Of a stretch of DNA of 64,000 nt, positions 23,850-31,608 are shown piece by piece; position 1 is the first letter of the stretch; every line of letters begins with the position of its first letter. The notes under the pieces are model-generated. The model saw nothing but the letters and a program-made list of their open reading frames with translations, had not been told where the DNA came from and ran no database searches. The position numbers and the translations under genes were made by a program. Origin of the DNA: Streptomyces anulatus. Its GTDB lineage: Bacteria; Actinomycetota; Actinomycetes; Streptomycetales; Streptomycetaceae. The DNA lies in assembly GCF_000721175.1 (NCBI RefSeq), contig NZ_JOEZ01000023.1, positions 34,305 through 98,304 of the forward strand, given 5' to 3'.

Positions 23850-25154
23850 ATGAAGCTTTATGCCCGAATTGCCGCCCCGGCTGCGGCGCTTGTGCTGGCC
23901 GGCCTCACCGCCACCGCCTGCGCGCCGCAGACCTCCGACACGAGTGCGAAGGGTGACGAGAAGAGCGGCACGCTCCGTGTCTGGCTCTTCCAGGAGGTCG
24001 GCAACAAGCCCAAGGAGAAGGTCGTCGACGCGGCCGTCGCCGACTTCGAGAAGGCCCACGAGGGCGCGGAGGTCGAGGTCGAGTACATACCCGTCGACAC
24101 CCGCGCGCAGCGCATCAAGGCCGCGTTCAACGACCCCAAGAGCGCCCCGGACCTCATCGAGTACGGCAACAGCGACACCGCCGGATACGTCAAGGACGGC
24201 GGACTCGCCGACGTGACCGAGGAGTTCGCCGCCTGGGACGAGGCCAAGGACACCGACCCGATCGCCAAGCAGTCCGTCACCGTCGGCGGCAAGGTCTACG
24301 GCGCACCCTTCTTCGTCGGAGTCCGGGCCCTCTACTACCGCACCGACGTCTTCGAGGACCTCGGCATCGAGGCCCCCAAGTCCCAGGCCGAGCTGATCTC
24401 CACCGCCAAGAAGATCCGCAAGGCGAAGCCCGACCTCTACGGCCTCGCGGTCGGCGGCGCGTACACCTACGGCGCGATGCCCTTCATCTGGGCCAACGGC
24501 GGCGAACTCGCGGGCGAGAGCGGCGGCACGTACAAGTCGGGCATCAACAGCGAGAAGTCCCGCAAGGGCATCGAGGCCTACACCTCCCTCTTCGGCGACG
24601 ACAACTGTCCGGCCGCCAAGTGCGCCTCCATGGGCGGCAACGCCACCGTGACCGCCTTCGCCTCCGGCAAGGCGGCCATGGCCATCGGCGGCGACTTCAG
24701 CCACGCGGCCGTCGAGGCGGGCGCGGTCAAGGGCAAGTACGCCGTCGTCCCGCTGCCCGGTATCGCCGAGGGCTCCATCGCCCCCGCCTTCGCGGGCGGC
24801 AACAACCTCGGGGTCCTCAAGAGCAGTTCGCACCGCACCCTCGCCGTCGACCTGATGAAGTCGCTGTCCGGCAAGAAGACCCAGGCCCAGATGTTCGACG
24901 CGATGGGCTTCCTGCCCACCTACACCGACGTCCTGGACAACGCCGCGAAGAAGGAGCCCTTCGTCGCCCCGTTCGTCCAGACCCTCGGCGCGGGCGCCAA
25001 GTTCGTCCCCGCCTCACCCGCCTGGGGCCAGATCGACGCCTCGCTGATCCTGCCGACGATGTTCCAGGAGATCGTCTCCGGCCGTAAGGACGTGGCCCAG
25101 GCCTCGGACGACGCGGCGAAGAAGATGGACACGGCCTTCACCGAAGCCGGCTGA
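23850..25154 (+). CDS. Sugar ABC transporter substrate-binding lipoprotein
   Basis: A 434-residue extracellular binding protein of the family 1 carbohydrate type. The signal peptide ends in the lipobox LTATAC, with the lipid-anchored Cys at about residue 24. The mature part begins after a Ser/Thr-rich linker and has the typical fold (LRVWLFQEVGNKP, YGAPFFVGVRALYYRTDVFE, WANGGELAGE). It is first in a four-gene operon with two permeases and a GH20 hexosaminidase, and under a dre site. N-acetylglucosamine or chito-oligosaccharides are therefore the likely ligands (inference). No ATPase gene is present; the shared MsiK-type ATPase is expected elsewhere. Confidence 0.9.
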   Translation: MKLYARIAAPAAALVLAGLTATACAPQTSDTSAKGDEKSGTLRVWLFQEVGNKPKEKVVDAAVADFEKAHEGAEVEVEYIPVDTRAQRIKAAFNDPKSAPDLIEYGNSDTAGYVKDGGLADVTEEFAAWDEAKDTDPIAKQSVTVGGKVYGAPFFVGVRALYYRTDVFEDLGIEAPKSQAELISTAKKIRKAKPDLYGLAVGGAYTYGAMPFIWANGGELAGESGGTYKSGINSEKSRKGIEAYTSLFGDDNCPAAKCASMGGNATVTAFASGKAAMAIGGDFSHAAVEAGAVKGKYAVVPLPGIAEGSIAPAFAGGNNLGVLKSSSHRTLAVDLMKSLSGKKTQAQMFDAMGFLPTYTDVLDNAAKKEPFVAPFVQTLGAGAKFVPASPAWGQIDASLILPTMFQEIVSGRKDVAQASDDAAKKMDTAFTEAG

Positions 25155-25156
25155 CG

Positions 25157-26143
25157 ATGACCACGCACACCACCCCGCTCAAGGCCCCGCCCGCGGGCGC
25201 GGCCGGGGCGGGCGGCTCCACCCCGGCCGCCCGCCCGCCCCGGCGCGGCCGGTCAGTCTCGCCCGCGAACCGCTCCGGCTGGACCCCCTGGCTCTACCTC
25301 CTGCCCGCCCTCGTCCTGCTCGCCGGACTGCTCGTCTACCCGATCTACCAACTCGGCCTGATCTCGTTCCTGGAGTACACCCAAGCCCAGGTCAGCGGCG
25401 GCGAACCCACCACGTTCCAGGGCTTCGGCAACTACGCCACGCTCTTCAACGACAGCCAGTTCTGGCAGGTCCTCCTCGCCACGGTCCTGTTCGCCGCGGC
25501 CTGCGTGGTCTCCACCCTGTTCGTCGGCTGTGCGCTCGCCGTCCTGCTCACCCGCATCCGCGCCCTGCCCCGGCTCGCGCTGATGATGGCCGCGCTCGGC
25601 GCCTGGGCCACCCCCGCGATCACCGGCTCCACCGTCTGGGTCTTCCTCTTCGACCCCGACTTCGGACCGGTCAACAGAGTGCTGGGACTCGGCGACTTCT
25701 CCTGGACGTACGGCCGCTACAGCGCCTTCGCGCTCGTACTCCTCGAAGTCCTTTGGTGCTCGTTCCCGTTCGTGATGGTCACCGTGTACGCGGGCATCCG
25801 GGCCATCCCCACCGAAGTGCTGGAGGCGGCCTCGCTGGACGGCGCGTCCCAGTGGCGGATCTGGCGCACCATCATGGCGCCGATGCTCAAGCCCATCCTG
25901 ATCGTCGTCACCATCCAGTCGATCATCTGGGACTTCAAGGTCTTCACCCAGATCTACGTCATGACCAACGGCGGCGGCATCGCCGGCCAGAACCTGGTGC
26001 TCAACGTCTACGCCTACCAGAAGGCGTTCGCGTCCTCGCAGTACAGCCTCGGATCGGCGATCGGCGTCGTGATGCTGGTGATCCTGCTGGCCGTCACGCT
26101 CGTCTATCTGCGTCTCGTACGCCGCCAGGGAGAGGAACTGTGA
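25157..26143 (+). CDS. Sugar ABC transporter permease (MalF type)
   Basis: A 328-residue membrane protein with six TM helices after a roughly 40-residue Pro/Ala-rich cytoplasmic N-terminus. The ATPase-coupling EAA loop is EAASLDGASQWRIWRTIMAP near 225. It starts 2 nt after the binding-protein stop, and its stop overlaps the next start (GTGA). It forms the channel with the second permease. Confidence 0.92.
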   Translation: MTTHTTPLKAPPAGAAGAGGSTPAARPPRRGRSVSPANRSGWTPWLYLLPALVLLAGLLVYPIYQLGLISFLEYTQAQVSGGEPTTFQGFGNYATLFNDSQFWQVLLATVLFAAACVVSTLFVGCALAVLLTRIRALPRLALMMAALGAWATPAITGSTVWVFLFDPDFGPVNRVLGLGDFSWTYGRYSAFALVLLEVLWCSFPFVMVTVYAGIRAIPTEVLEAASLDGASQWRIWRTIMAPMLKPILIVVTIQSIIWDFKVFTQIYVMTNGGGIAGQNLVLNVYAYQKAFASSQYSLGSAIGVVMLVILLAVTLVYLRLVRRQGEEL

Positions 26144-26988
26144 GCGTGGTCAAGCTCCTGCGCGTCAAGCGCCCCGGCAGGCTGGCCGCCGAGGCAGCCG
26201 CCCTGCTCATCGCCGTCGCGGTCGCCTTCCCCCTCTACTGGATGGTGCTCTCCGCGTTCAAACCGGCCGGGGAGATCCAGTCCACCGACGCCCGCCCCTG
26301 GACACTCGCCCCCTCGCTCGACTCGTTCCGCCGGGTCTTCGAACAGCAGGACTTCGGCCGCTACTTCCTCAACAGCCTGCTGGTGGCGGGCACCGTCGTC
26401 ATCCTGTCCGCGCTGATCGCCTTCCTGGCCGCCACCGCCGTGACCCGCTTCCGCTTCAAGTTCCGCACCACCCTGCTGATCATGTTCCTGGTCGCGCAGA
26501 TGGTGCCGGTGGAGGCGCTGACCATCCCGCTGTTCTTCCTGATGCGGGACTTCGGCCAGCTGAACACGCTCGGCTCGCTGATCCTGCCGCACCTCGCCTT
26601 CTCGCTGCCGTTCGCCATCTGGATGCTCCGCGGCTTCGTCAAGGCCGTCCCCGAAGCCCTGGAGGAGGCCGCCTACATCGACGGGGCCAGCCGCACCCGC
26701 TTCCTGTGGCAGATCCTCTTCCCGCTGGTCTTCCCGGGCCTCGTGGCGACGAGCGTCTTCTCCTTCATCACCACCTGGAACGACTTCCTGTTCGCGAAGT
26801 CGTTCATCATCAGCGACACCTCCCAGTCGACGCTGCCGATGGCGCTGCTGGTCTTCTTCAAGCCCGACGAGAACGACTGGGGAGGGATCATGGCGGCCTC
26901 GACGGTGATGACCATCCCCGTACTGGTCTTCTTCGTACTCGTACAGCGACGCCTCGTCTCCGGACTGGGCGGAGCGGTTAAGGACTGA
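26140..26988 (+). CDS. Sugar ABC transporter permease (MalG type)
   Basis: A 282-residue partner permease with six TM helices. The N-terminal FPLYWMVLSAFKP signature is typical of MalG/CUT1 proteins. The EAA loop is EEAAYIDGASRTRFLWQILFP near 170. GTG 26140 overlaps the stop of the first permease, so the two are translationally coupled. Confidence 0.92.
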   Translation: MSVVKLLRVKRPGRLAAEAAALLIAVAVAFPLYWMVLSAFKPAGEIQSTDARPWTLAPSLDSFRRVFEQQDFGRYFLNSLLVAGTVVILSALIAFLAATAVTRFRFKFRTTLLIMFLVAQMVPVEALTIPLFFLMRDFGQLNTLGSLILPHLAFSLPFAIWMLRGFVKAVPEALEEAAYIDGASRTRFLWQILFPLVFPGLVATSVFSFITTWNDFLFAKSFIISDTSQSTLPMALLVFFKPDENDWGGIMAASTVMTIPVLVFFVLVQRRLVSGLGGAVKD

Positions 26989-26992
26989 TGTC

Positions 26993-28690
26993 ATGACACC
27001 CGAGAATTCCGTCTCCACGGGCGCCGTGGACACCGCGGCTCTCGGTCTGATCCCGGCCCCGCGCACCCTGACCGCGGCCGCCGCCGGGCCGTACCCGCTC
27101 GGCTGCACGACCCCGCTGAACGCCGCACCGGGCACCGAGGGCGTCGCCCGCTGGCTGCGCACCACTCTCGGCCCGGCCACCGGACTGCCCCTGCCCGAGG
27201 GCGGCCCGACGGGGGCGGGCAGGGGCTCGGGCTCGACCGGGCGGGGCATCGTGCTGGCCCTCGACGCCTCGCTCGCCCCCGAGGGCTACCGCCTGGCCGT
27301 CGAGGCGAACGCCGTACGCATCACGGGCGGCACCGCGGCCGGCGTCTTCCGGGGCGCGCAGACCCTCCGTCAGCTCCTCGGCCCGGACGCCTTCCGCCGG
27401 GCCCCCCTCGTCCCGGGCCGCACCTGGGAGGTCCCGCCGGTCGTCATCGAGGACGAACCGCGCTTCGGCTGGCGCGGCATGATGCTCGACGTGTCCCGGC
27501 ACTTCCTGCCCAAGGACGACATCCTGCGCTACCTGGACCTGCTGGCCGCCCACAAGCTGAACGTCTTCCACTTCCACCTCACCGACGACCAGGGCTGGCG
27601 CATCGAGATCAAGCGCTACCCGCGCCTGACCGAGGTCGGCTCCTGGCGCTCGCGCACCAAATACGGCCACCGGGCCTCCGAGCTGTGGGACGAGACCCCC
27701 TACGGCGGCTTCTACACCCAGGACGACATCCGCGAGATCGTCACCTACGCCGCCGAGCGGCATATCCGGGTCGTCCCCGAGATCGACATCCCGGGCCACT
27801 CGCAGGCCGCCATCAGCGCATACCCCGAACTGGGCAACACCGACGTCATCGACACCACCACCCTCTCCGTCTGGGACACCTGGGGCGTCAACCCGAACGT
27901 ACTCGCCCCCACCGACAACACCCTGCGCTTCTTCGAGGGCGTCCTGGAGGAGGTGCTGGAACTCTTCCCCGCCGCGACCTCACCCTTCGTCCACATGGGC
28001 GGCGACGAGTGCCCCAAGGACCAGTGGAAGGAGTCCCCGCTCGCCCAGGCCCGGATCGCGGAACTCGGCGTCAAGGACGAGGACGGGCTCCAGTCCTGGT
28101 TCATCCGGCACTTCGACGCCTGGCTCACCGCACGGGGCCGCCGCCTCATCGGCTGGGACGAAATCCTCGAAGGCGGCCTCGCCGAGGGGGCCGCCGTCTC
28201 CTCCTGGCGCGGCTACGCCGGAGGCATCGCGGCCGCCGAGGCCGGGCACGACGTGGTCATGTGCCCCGAGCAGCAGGTGTATCTGGACCACCGTCAGGAC
28301 GGCGGCCCCGACGAGCCGATGCCCATCGGGTACGTCCGGAGCCTGGAGGACGTCTACCGCTTCGAGCCCGTCCCGCCGGGCCTGAGCGAGGAGGCGGCCC
28401 GTCACATCCTGGGCACCCAGGCCAACGTGTGGACCGAGGTCATGCAGAACCGGGCCCGCGTCGACTACCAGGTCTTCCCCCGCCTCGCCGCCTTCGCCGA
28501 GGTCGCCTGGTCCGCCCTGCCCGCCCCGGCCGACCGGGACTTCGCCGCCTTCGACGCCCGGATGACCGCCCACTACGCCCGGCTCGACGCCCTCGGCGTC
28601 GACTACCGCCCGCCGGCCGGCCCGTACCCCCGGCAGCAGCGCCCCGGCATCCTCGGCCGCCCGCTGGACGGAGTGCCGCCGGTGGTCTGA
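26993..28690 (+). CDS. Cytosolic beta-N-acetylhexosaminidase (GH20)
   Basis: A 565-residue GH20 enzyme. The N-terminal GH20b domain is at about 15-150. The barrel starts WRGMMLDVSRHFLPKDD, and the catalytic Asp-Glu pair is in HMGGDECPKDQW (Asp338-Glu339). Trp-rich active-site segments follow (WDEILEGG, GTQANVWTE). There is no signal peptide, so it should cleave imported chitobiose or larger chito-oligomers to GlcNAc inside the cell. ATG 26993 is 4 nt after the permease stop. This completes an import-and-cleave operon. Confidence 0.92.
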   Translation: MTPENSVSTGAVDTAALGLIPAPRTLTAAAAGPYPLGCTTPLNAAPGTEGVARWLRTTLGPATGLPLPEGGPTGAGRGSGSTGRGIVLALDASLAPEGYRLAVEANAVRITGGTAAGVFRGAQTLRQLLGPDAFRRAPLVPGRTWEVPPVVIEDEPRFGWRGMMLDVSRHFLPKDDILRYLDLLAAHKLNVFHFHLTDDQGWRIEIKRYPRLTEVGSWRSRTKYGHRASELWDETPYGGFYTQDDIREIVTYAAERHIRVVPEIDIPGHSQAAISAYPELGNTDVIDTTTLSVWDTWGVNPNVLAPTDNTLRFFEGVLEEVLELFPAATSPFVHMGGDECPKDQWKESPLAQARIAELGVKDEDGLQSWFIRHFDAWLTARGRRLIGWDEILEGGLAEGAAVSSWRGYAGGIAAAEAGHDVVMCPEQQVYLDHRQDGGPDEPMPIGYVRSLEDVYRFEPVPPGLSEEAARHILGTQANVWTEVMQNRARVDYQVFPRLAAFAEVAWSALPAPADRDFAAFDARMTAHYARLDALGVDYRPPAGPYPRQQRPGILGRPLDGVPPVV

Positions 28691-28706
28691 CCCGCCGCCC
28701 GGGCCC

Positions 28707-28744
28707 GCCGGCCGCAGCCGTCCCCCAAGGCCGCTGCGGCCGGC
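28707..28744 (+). terminator. Terminator of sugar ABC operon
   Basis: GCCGGCCGCAGC (28707-28718) and GCTGCGGCCGGC (28733-28744), a perfect 12-bp stem with a 14-nt loop. Confidence 0.85.
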
Positions 28745-28833
28745 GCGCGTCCGGGGCCGACAGCCCCGCCGACGTACGCCGGAGCGAGGGCGCGAACCGC
28801 ACAAGTCGTACGAGCCTCGCTGAAGAGTGGCAA

Positions 28834-28861
28834 TTCACCCTCCTCGCCGAAGAGGTGTGAA
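28834..28861 (+). repeat. Imperfect dyad upstream of xdh-like operon
   Basis: TTCAC (28834-28838) and GTGAA (28857-28861) flank partially complementary CCTC/GAGG segments. It is a possible operator, 160 bp before the first gene. Confidence 0.35.
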
Positions 28862-29019
28862 ACCGGAACATCCCGCAGGTCAGGGACGGATCCACCCTTC
28901 GCGGACCCTCGCGCCGGTCCGATCGGAAGATGTGCCAGAGTTGCCACGTCCGGGCTGTGAACACGTACCGTACGGCGGAACAGGCGGGACAGCCGGGAGA
29001 CCGGGAAGGGGCAGCTGGG

Positions 29020-29916
29020 TTGACCACGCACGCACCGCAGGCGATGCAGTCGGTGACGCTGCCGGCCTCGTTGGACGAGGCCGTGGCGGCACTCGGCGCC
29101 ATGCCCGCAGCCGTTCCGGTTGCCGGCGGCACGGACCTGATGGCAGCCGTCAACAAGGGGCTGCTGCGCCCCTCGGGGCTGGTCGGCCTCGGGCGGATCA
29201 GCGAGCTGCGCGGCTGGCACTACCAGGACGGCCACGCACTGCTCGGCGCCGGACTCACCCACGCCCGCATGGGCCGCCCCGACTTCGCCGCGCTCATCCC
29301 CGCCCTCGCCGCCTCCGCCCGCGCCGCCGGCCCGCCCCAGATCCGCAACGCCGGCACCCTCGGCGGCAACATCGTCACCTCCGCGCCCACCGGCGACGCC
29401 CTGCCGGTGCTGGCCGCGCTGGAGGCCGAGCTCGTCATCGCGGGCCCCGGCGGCTCGCGCCGCGAGATCCCCGTCTCGCACCTGCTGGCCGGCCGTGAAC
29501 TGCTGGAGCCCGCGGAGCTGATCGGCTTCGTCCGCGTACCGCTGCTGCACGCCCCGCAGGTGTTCCTGAAGGCCACCGGCCGCACCGGCCCCGGCCGCGC
29601 CACCGCCTCGGTCGCCGTCGTCCTGGACCCGGCCCGCCGTGGCGTGCGCTGCGCGGTCGGCGCGATCGCCCCGATGCCGCTGCGCCCGCTGGAGGCGGAG
29701 CGCTGGATCGCCTCGCTGATCGACTGGGACGGCGAGCGCGGCCTGGCCCCCGACGCGCTGGCCGCCTTCGGCGAGTACGTCGCCGCGGCCTGCATCCCGG
29801 ACCACGCACCACCGGCCGACGGTTCAGAGGCCCCGCCGCTGTCCCCGGCCGTACTGCACCTGCGGCGCACCGTCGCCGCGCTCGCCCGACGCGCGCTGGG
29901 GAGGGCACTGTCGTGA
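29020..29916 (+). CDS. Xanthine dehydrogenase-like FAD-binding subunit
   Basis: About 298 residues of the molybdopterin dehydrogenase FAD-binding family. The FAD motifs are AAVPVAGGTDLMAAVNKG near 30 and RNAGTLGGNIVTSAPTGDA near 110. TTG 29020 is chosen because GAAGGGG at 29004-29010 gives good spacing; an ATG at 28930 would add 30 unsupported residues. It should pass electrons from the iron-sulfur subunit to NAD. Its stop overlaps the next GTG. Confidence 0.85.
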   Translation: MTTHAPQAMQSVTLPASLDEAVAALGAMPAAVPVAGGTDLMAAVNKGLLRPSGLVGLGRISELRGWHYQDGHALLGAGLTHARMGRPDFAALIPALAASARAAGPPQIRNAGTLGGNIVTSAPTGDALPVLAALEAELVIAGPGGSRREIPVSHLLAGRELLEPAELIGFVRVPLLHAPQVFLKATGRTGPGRATASVAVVLDPARRGVRCAVGAIAPMPLRPLEAERWIASLIDWDGERGLAPDALAAFGEYVAAACIPDHAPPADGSEAPPLSPAVLHLRRTVAALARRALGRALS

Positions 29917-31547
29917 GCAATGAGGAATACCCCGACCAGCACGGACAACAGGACGGGCAGGACGGCTCCGCCGGACCGGACCCGCGGTACGGGGCCTGGC
30001 AGCCGACCCCGCAGAGCGGCGAGTACGACGCCGACGCCACCGCGTTCGTCCAGCTCCCGCCGGAGGACCTGGCGAACATCCCCCTGGCCGCGCCCGGCCA
30101 GGGGTACGTCCCCCCGATGATCCTGCCGCTGACCCCGGCTGCCGGCCTGGACCCGGCGGCGACGGGCAGCTGGGTGCTCCAGACGCAGACCCAGCAGGCA
30201 CAGGCCGAGCAGCGCGCCCAGGAAGCCGCCGCCCAGGAGCCCGGCGCGGTCCACTGGCCGGACCCGAACCAGCAGGGCGGGCAGGGCGGATACCAGGGCC
30301 CGTACCAGGACACGTCGCACTCCACGGCCCAGTGGAACTTCACGGAGGCCTTCGGCGAGAGGCCGGCAGCTCCACAGGCGACGGGGCCGGAGGCGACCGG
30401 CCCGGAAACCGGTCACCTCGATCTCCCCCACCAGGCGAGCGCGACCGGTCACACGGGTCAGTGGACGATTCCGGTGGCGGACGGGGATCTCCCGGACGAA
30501 TCGGGCGAGTTCCTGGCCTCGGCACACACTCCGCAGTGGTACGCGGACAGCGCCCGCCCGGCCACGCTGCCCGGTGGCGCCCCCGCACCCTGGGCGACAC
30601 CGGAACCGGAGGCCGCCCCCGTACCCGTGACGGAGGAGACCCCGGAACCGGAACCGGCGACGGTGGAACAGGCGGCAGAGCCGGCTCGGACGGCGACGGA
30701 CGCGCAGCCCGCCACCACGGCCGACGCCGACACCGAGGGCGTGCCCGCCGAGGAGCCCGACACGGCACCTGACGCGGCACACGAGCCCGCTCCCGAGGCC
30801 GGCACGGACGCACCCCCCGAAGCAACCCCGGACGCACTCCCCGAAGCAACGCCGGGCGCACTCCCCGAAGCAGCCCCGGACGCCGCCGACCTCACCCCCG
30901 ACCCCGAGCCCGTCCCCGAGCCCGCCCCCGAGCCCGCTCCTCTCGACGCACCGAGCGAGCACCCCTCCGCGTCCTACCTGCTCCACGTGAACGGCGTGGA
31001 CCGCCCGGTCAGCGACGCCTGGATCGGCGAGTCCCTGCTTTACGTGCTCCGCGAGCGCCTCGGCCTGGCCGGGGCCAAGGACGGCTGTTCGCAGGGCGAG
31101 TGCGGTGCCTGCAACGTCCAGGTCGACGGCCGGCTGGTCGCCTCCTGCCTGGTCCCCGCGGCCACGGCGGCGGGCAGCGAGGTGCGTACGGTCGAGGGCC
31201 TGGCCGTCGACGGCGAACCGTCCGACGTCCAGCGCGCCCTGTCCGCCTGCGGAGCCGTCCAGTGCGGCTTCTGCATCCCCGGCATGGCGATGACCGTGCA
31301 CGACCTGCTGGAGGGCAACCACGCCCCCAGCGAGCTGGAGACCCGCCAGGCCCTCTGCGGCAACCTCTGCCGCTGTTCCGGCTACCGGGGCGTGCTCGAC
31401 GCGGTAGCGAACGTCGTCGCGGCCCGCGAGGCGAGCGCCGAGGCGGCGACGGCGGTCCAGGACGAGGCGCGCATCCCGCATCAGGCCGAGCCGGGCGCCG
31501 GCGGCGTGCAGCAGGAGCCCCACCCGCACGAGGGAGAGGTGCTGTGA
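29913..31547 (+). CDS. Xanthine dehydrogenase-like [2Fe-2S] subunit with long N-terminal extension
   Basis: A 544-residue protein. The usual about 160-residue two-cluster ferredoxin-like module occupies only about 348-510. The plant-type cluster Cys are in GCSQGECGACNVQ (near 391-400) and VASC; the second cluster is in CGAVQCGFC and CGNLCRCSGY. Before it comes a roughly 345-residue Pro/Ala/Glu/Gln-rich low-complexity tract with degenerate repeats (PPEATPDALPEATPGALPEA). A short acidic/His tail follows. GTG 29913 overlaps the upstream stop, so the extension is translated unless an internal start is used. Confidence 0.85.
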   Translation: MSNEEYPDQHGQQDGQDGSAGPDPRYGAWQPTPQSGEYDADATAFVQLPPEDLANIPLAAPGQGYVPPMILPLTPAAGLDPAATGSWVLQTQTQQAQAEQRAQEAAAQEPGAVHWPDPNQQGGQGGYQGPYQDTSHSTAQWNFTEAFGERPAAPQATGPEATGPETGHLDLPHQASATGHTGQWTIPVADGDLPDESGEFLASAHTPQWYADSARPATLPGGAPAPWATPEPEAAPVPVTEETPEPEPATVEQAAEPARTATDAQPATTADADTEGVPAEEPDTAPDAAHEPAPEAGTDAPPEATPDALPEATPGALPEAAPDAADLTPDPEPVPEPAPEPAPLDAPSEHPSASYLLHVNGVDRPVSDAWIGESLLYVLRERLGLAGAKDGCSQGECGACNVQVDGRLVASCLVPAATAAGSEVRTVEGLAVDGEPSDVQRALSACGAVQCGFCIPGMAMTVHDLLEGNHAPSELETRQALCGNLCRCSGYRGVLDAVANVVAAREASAEAATAVQDEARIPHQAEPGAGGVQQEPHPHEGEVL

Positions 31548-31608
31548 GGCACGCCCGCGGCCCCGCCGTACATCAGCAGCACCAGCACGCGAACGACAAG
31601 GAGGCGGC

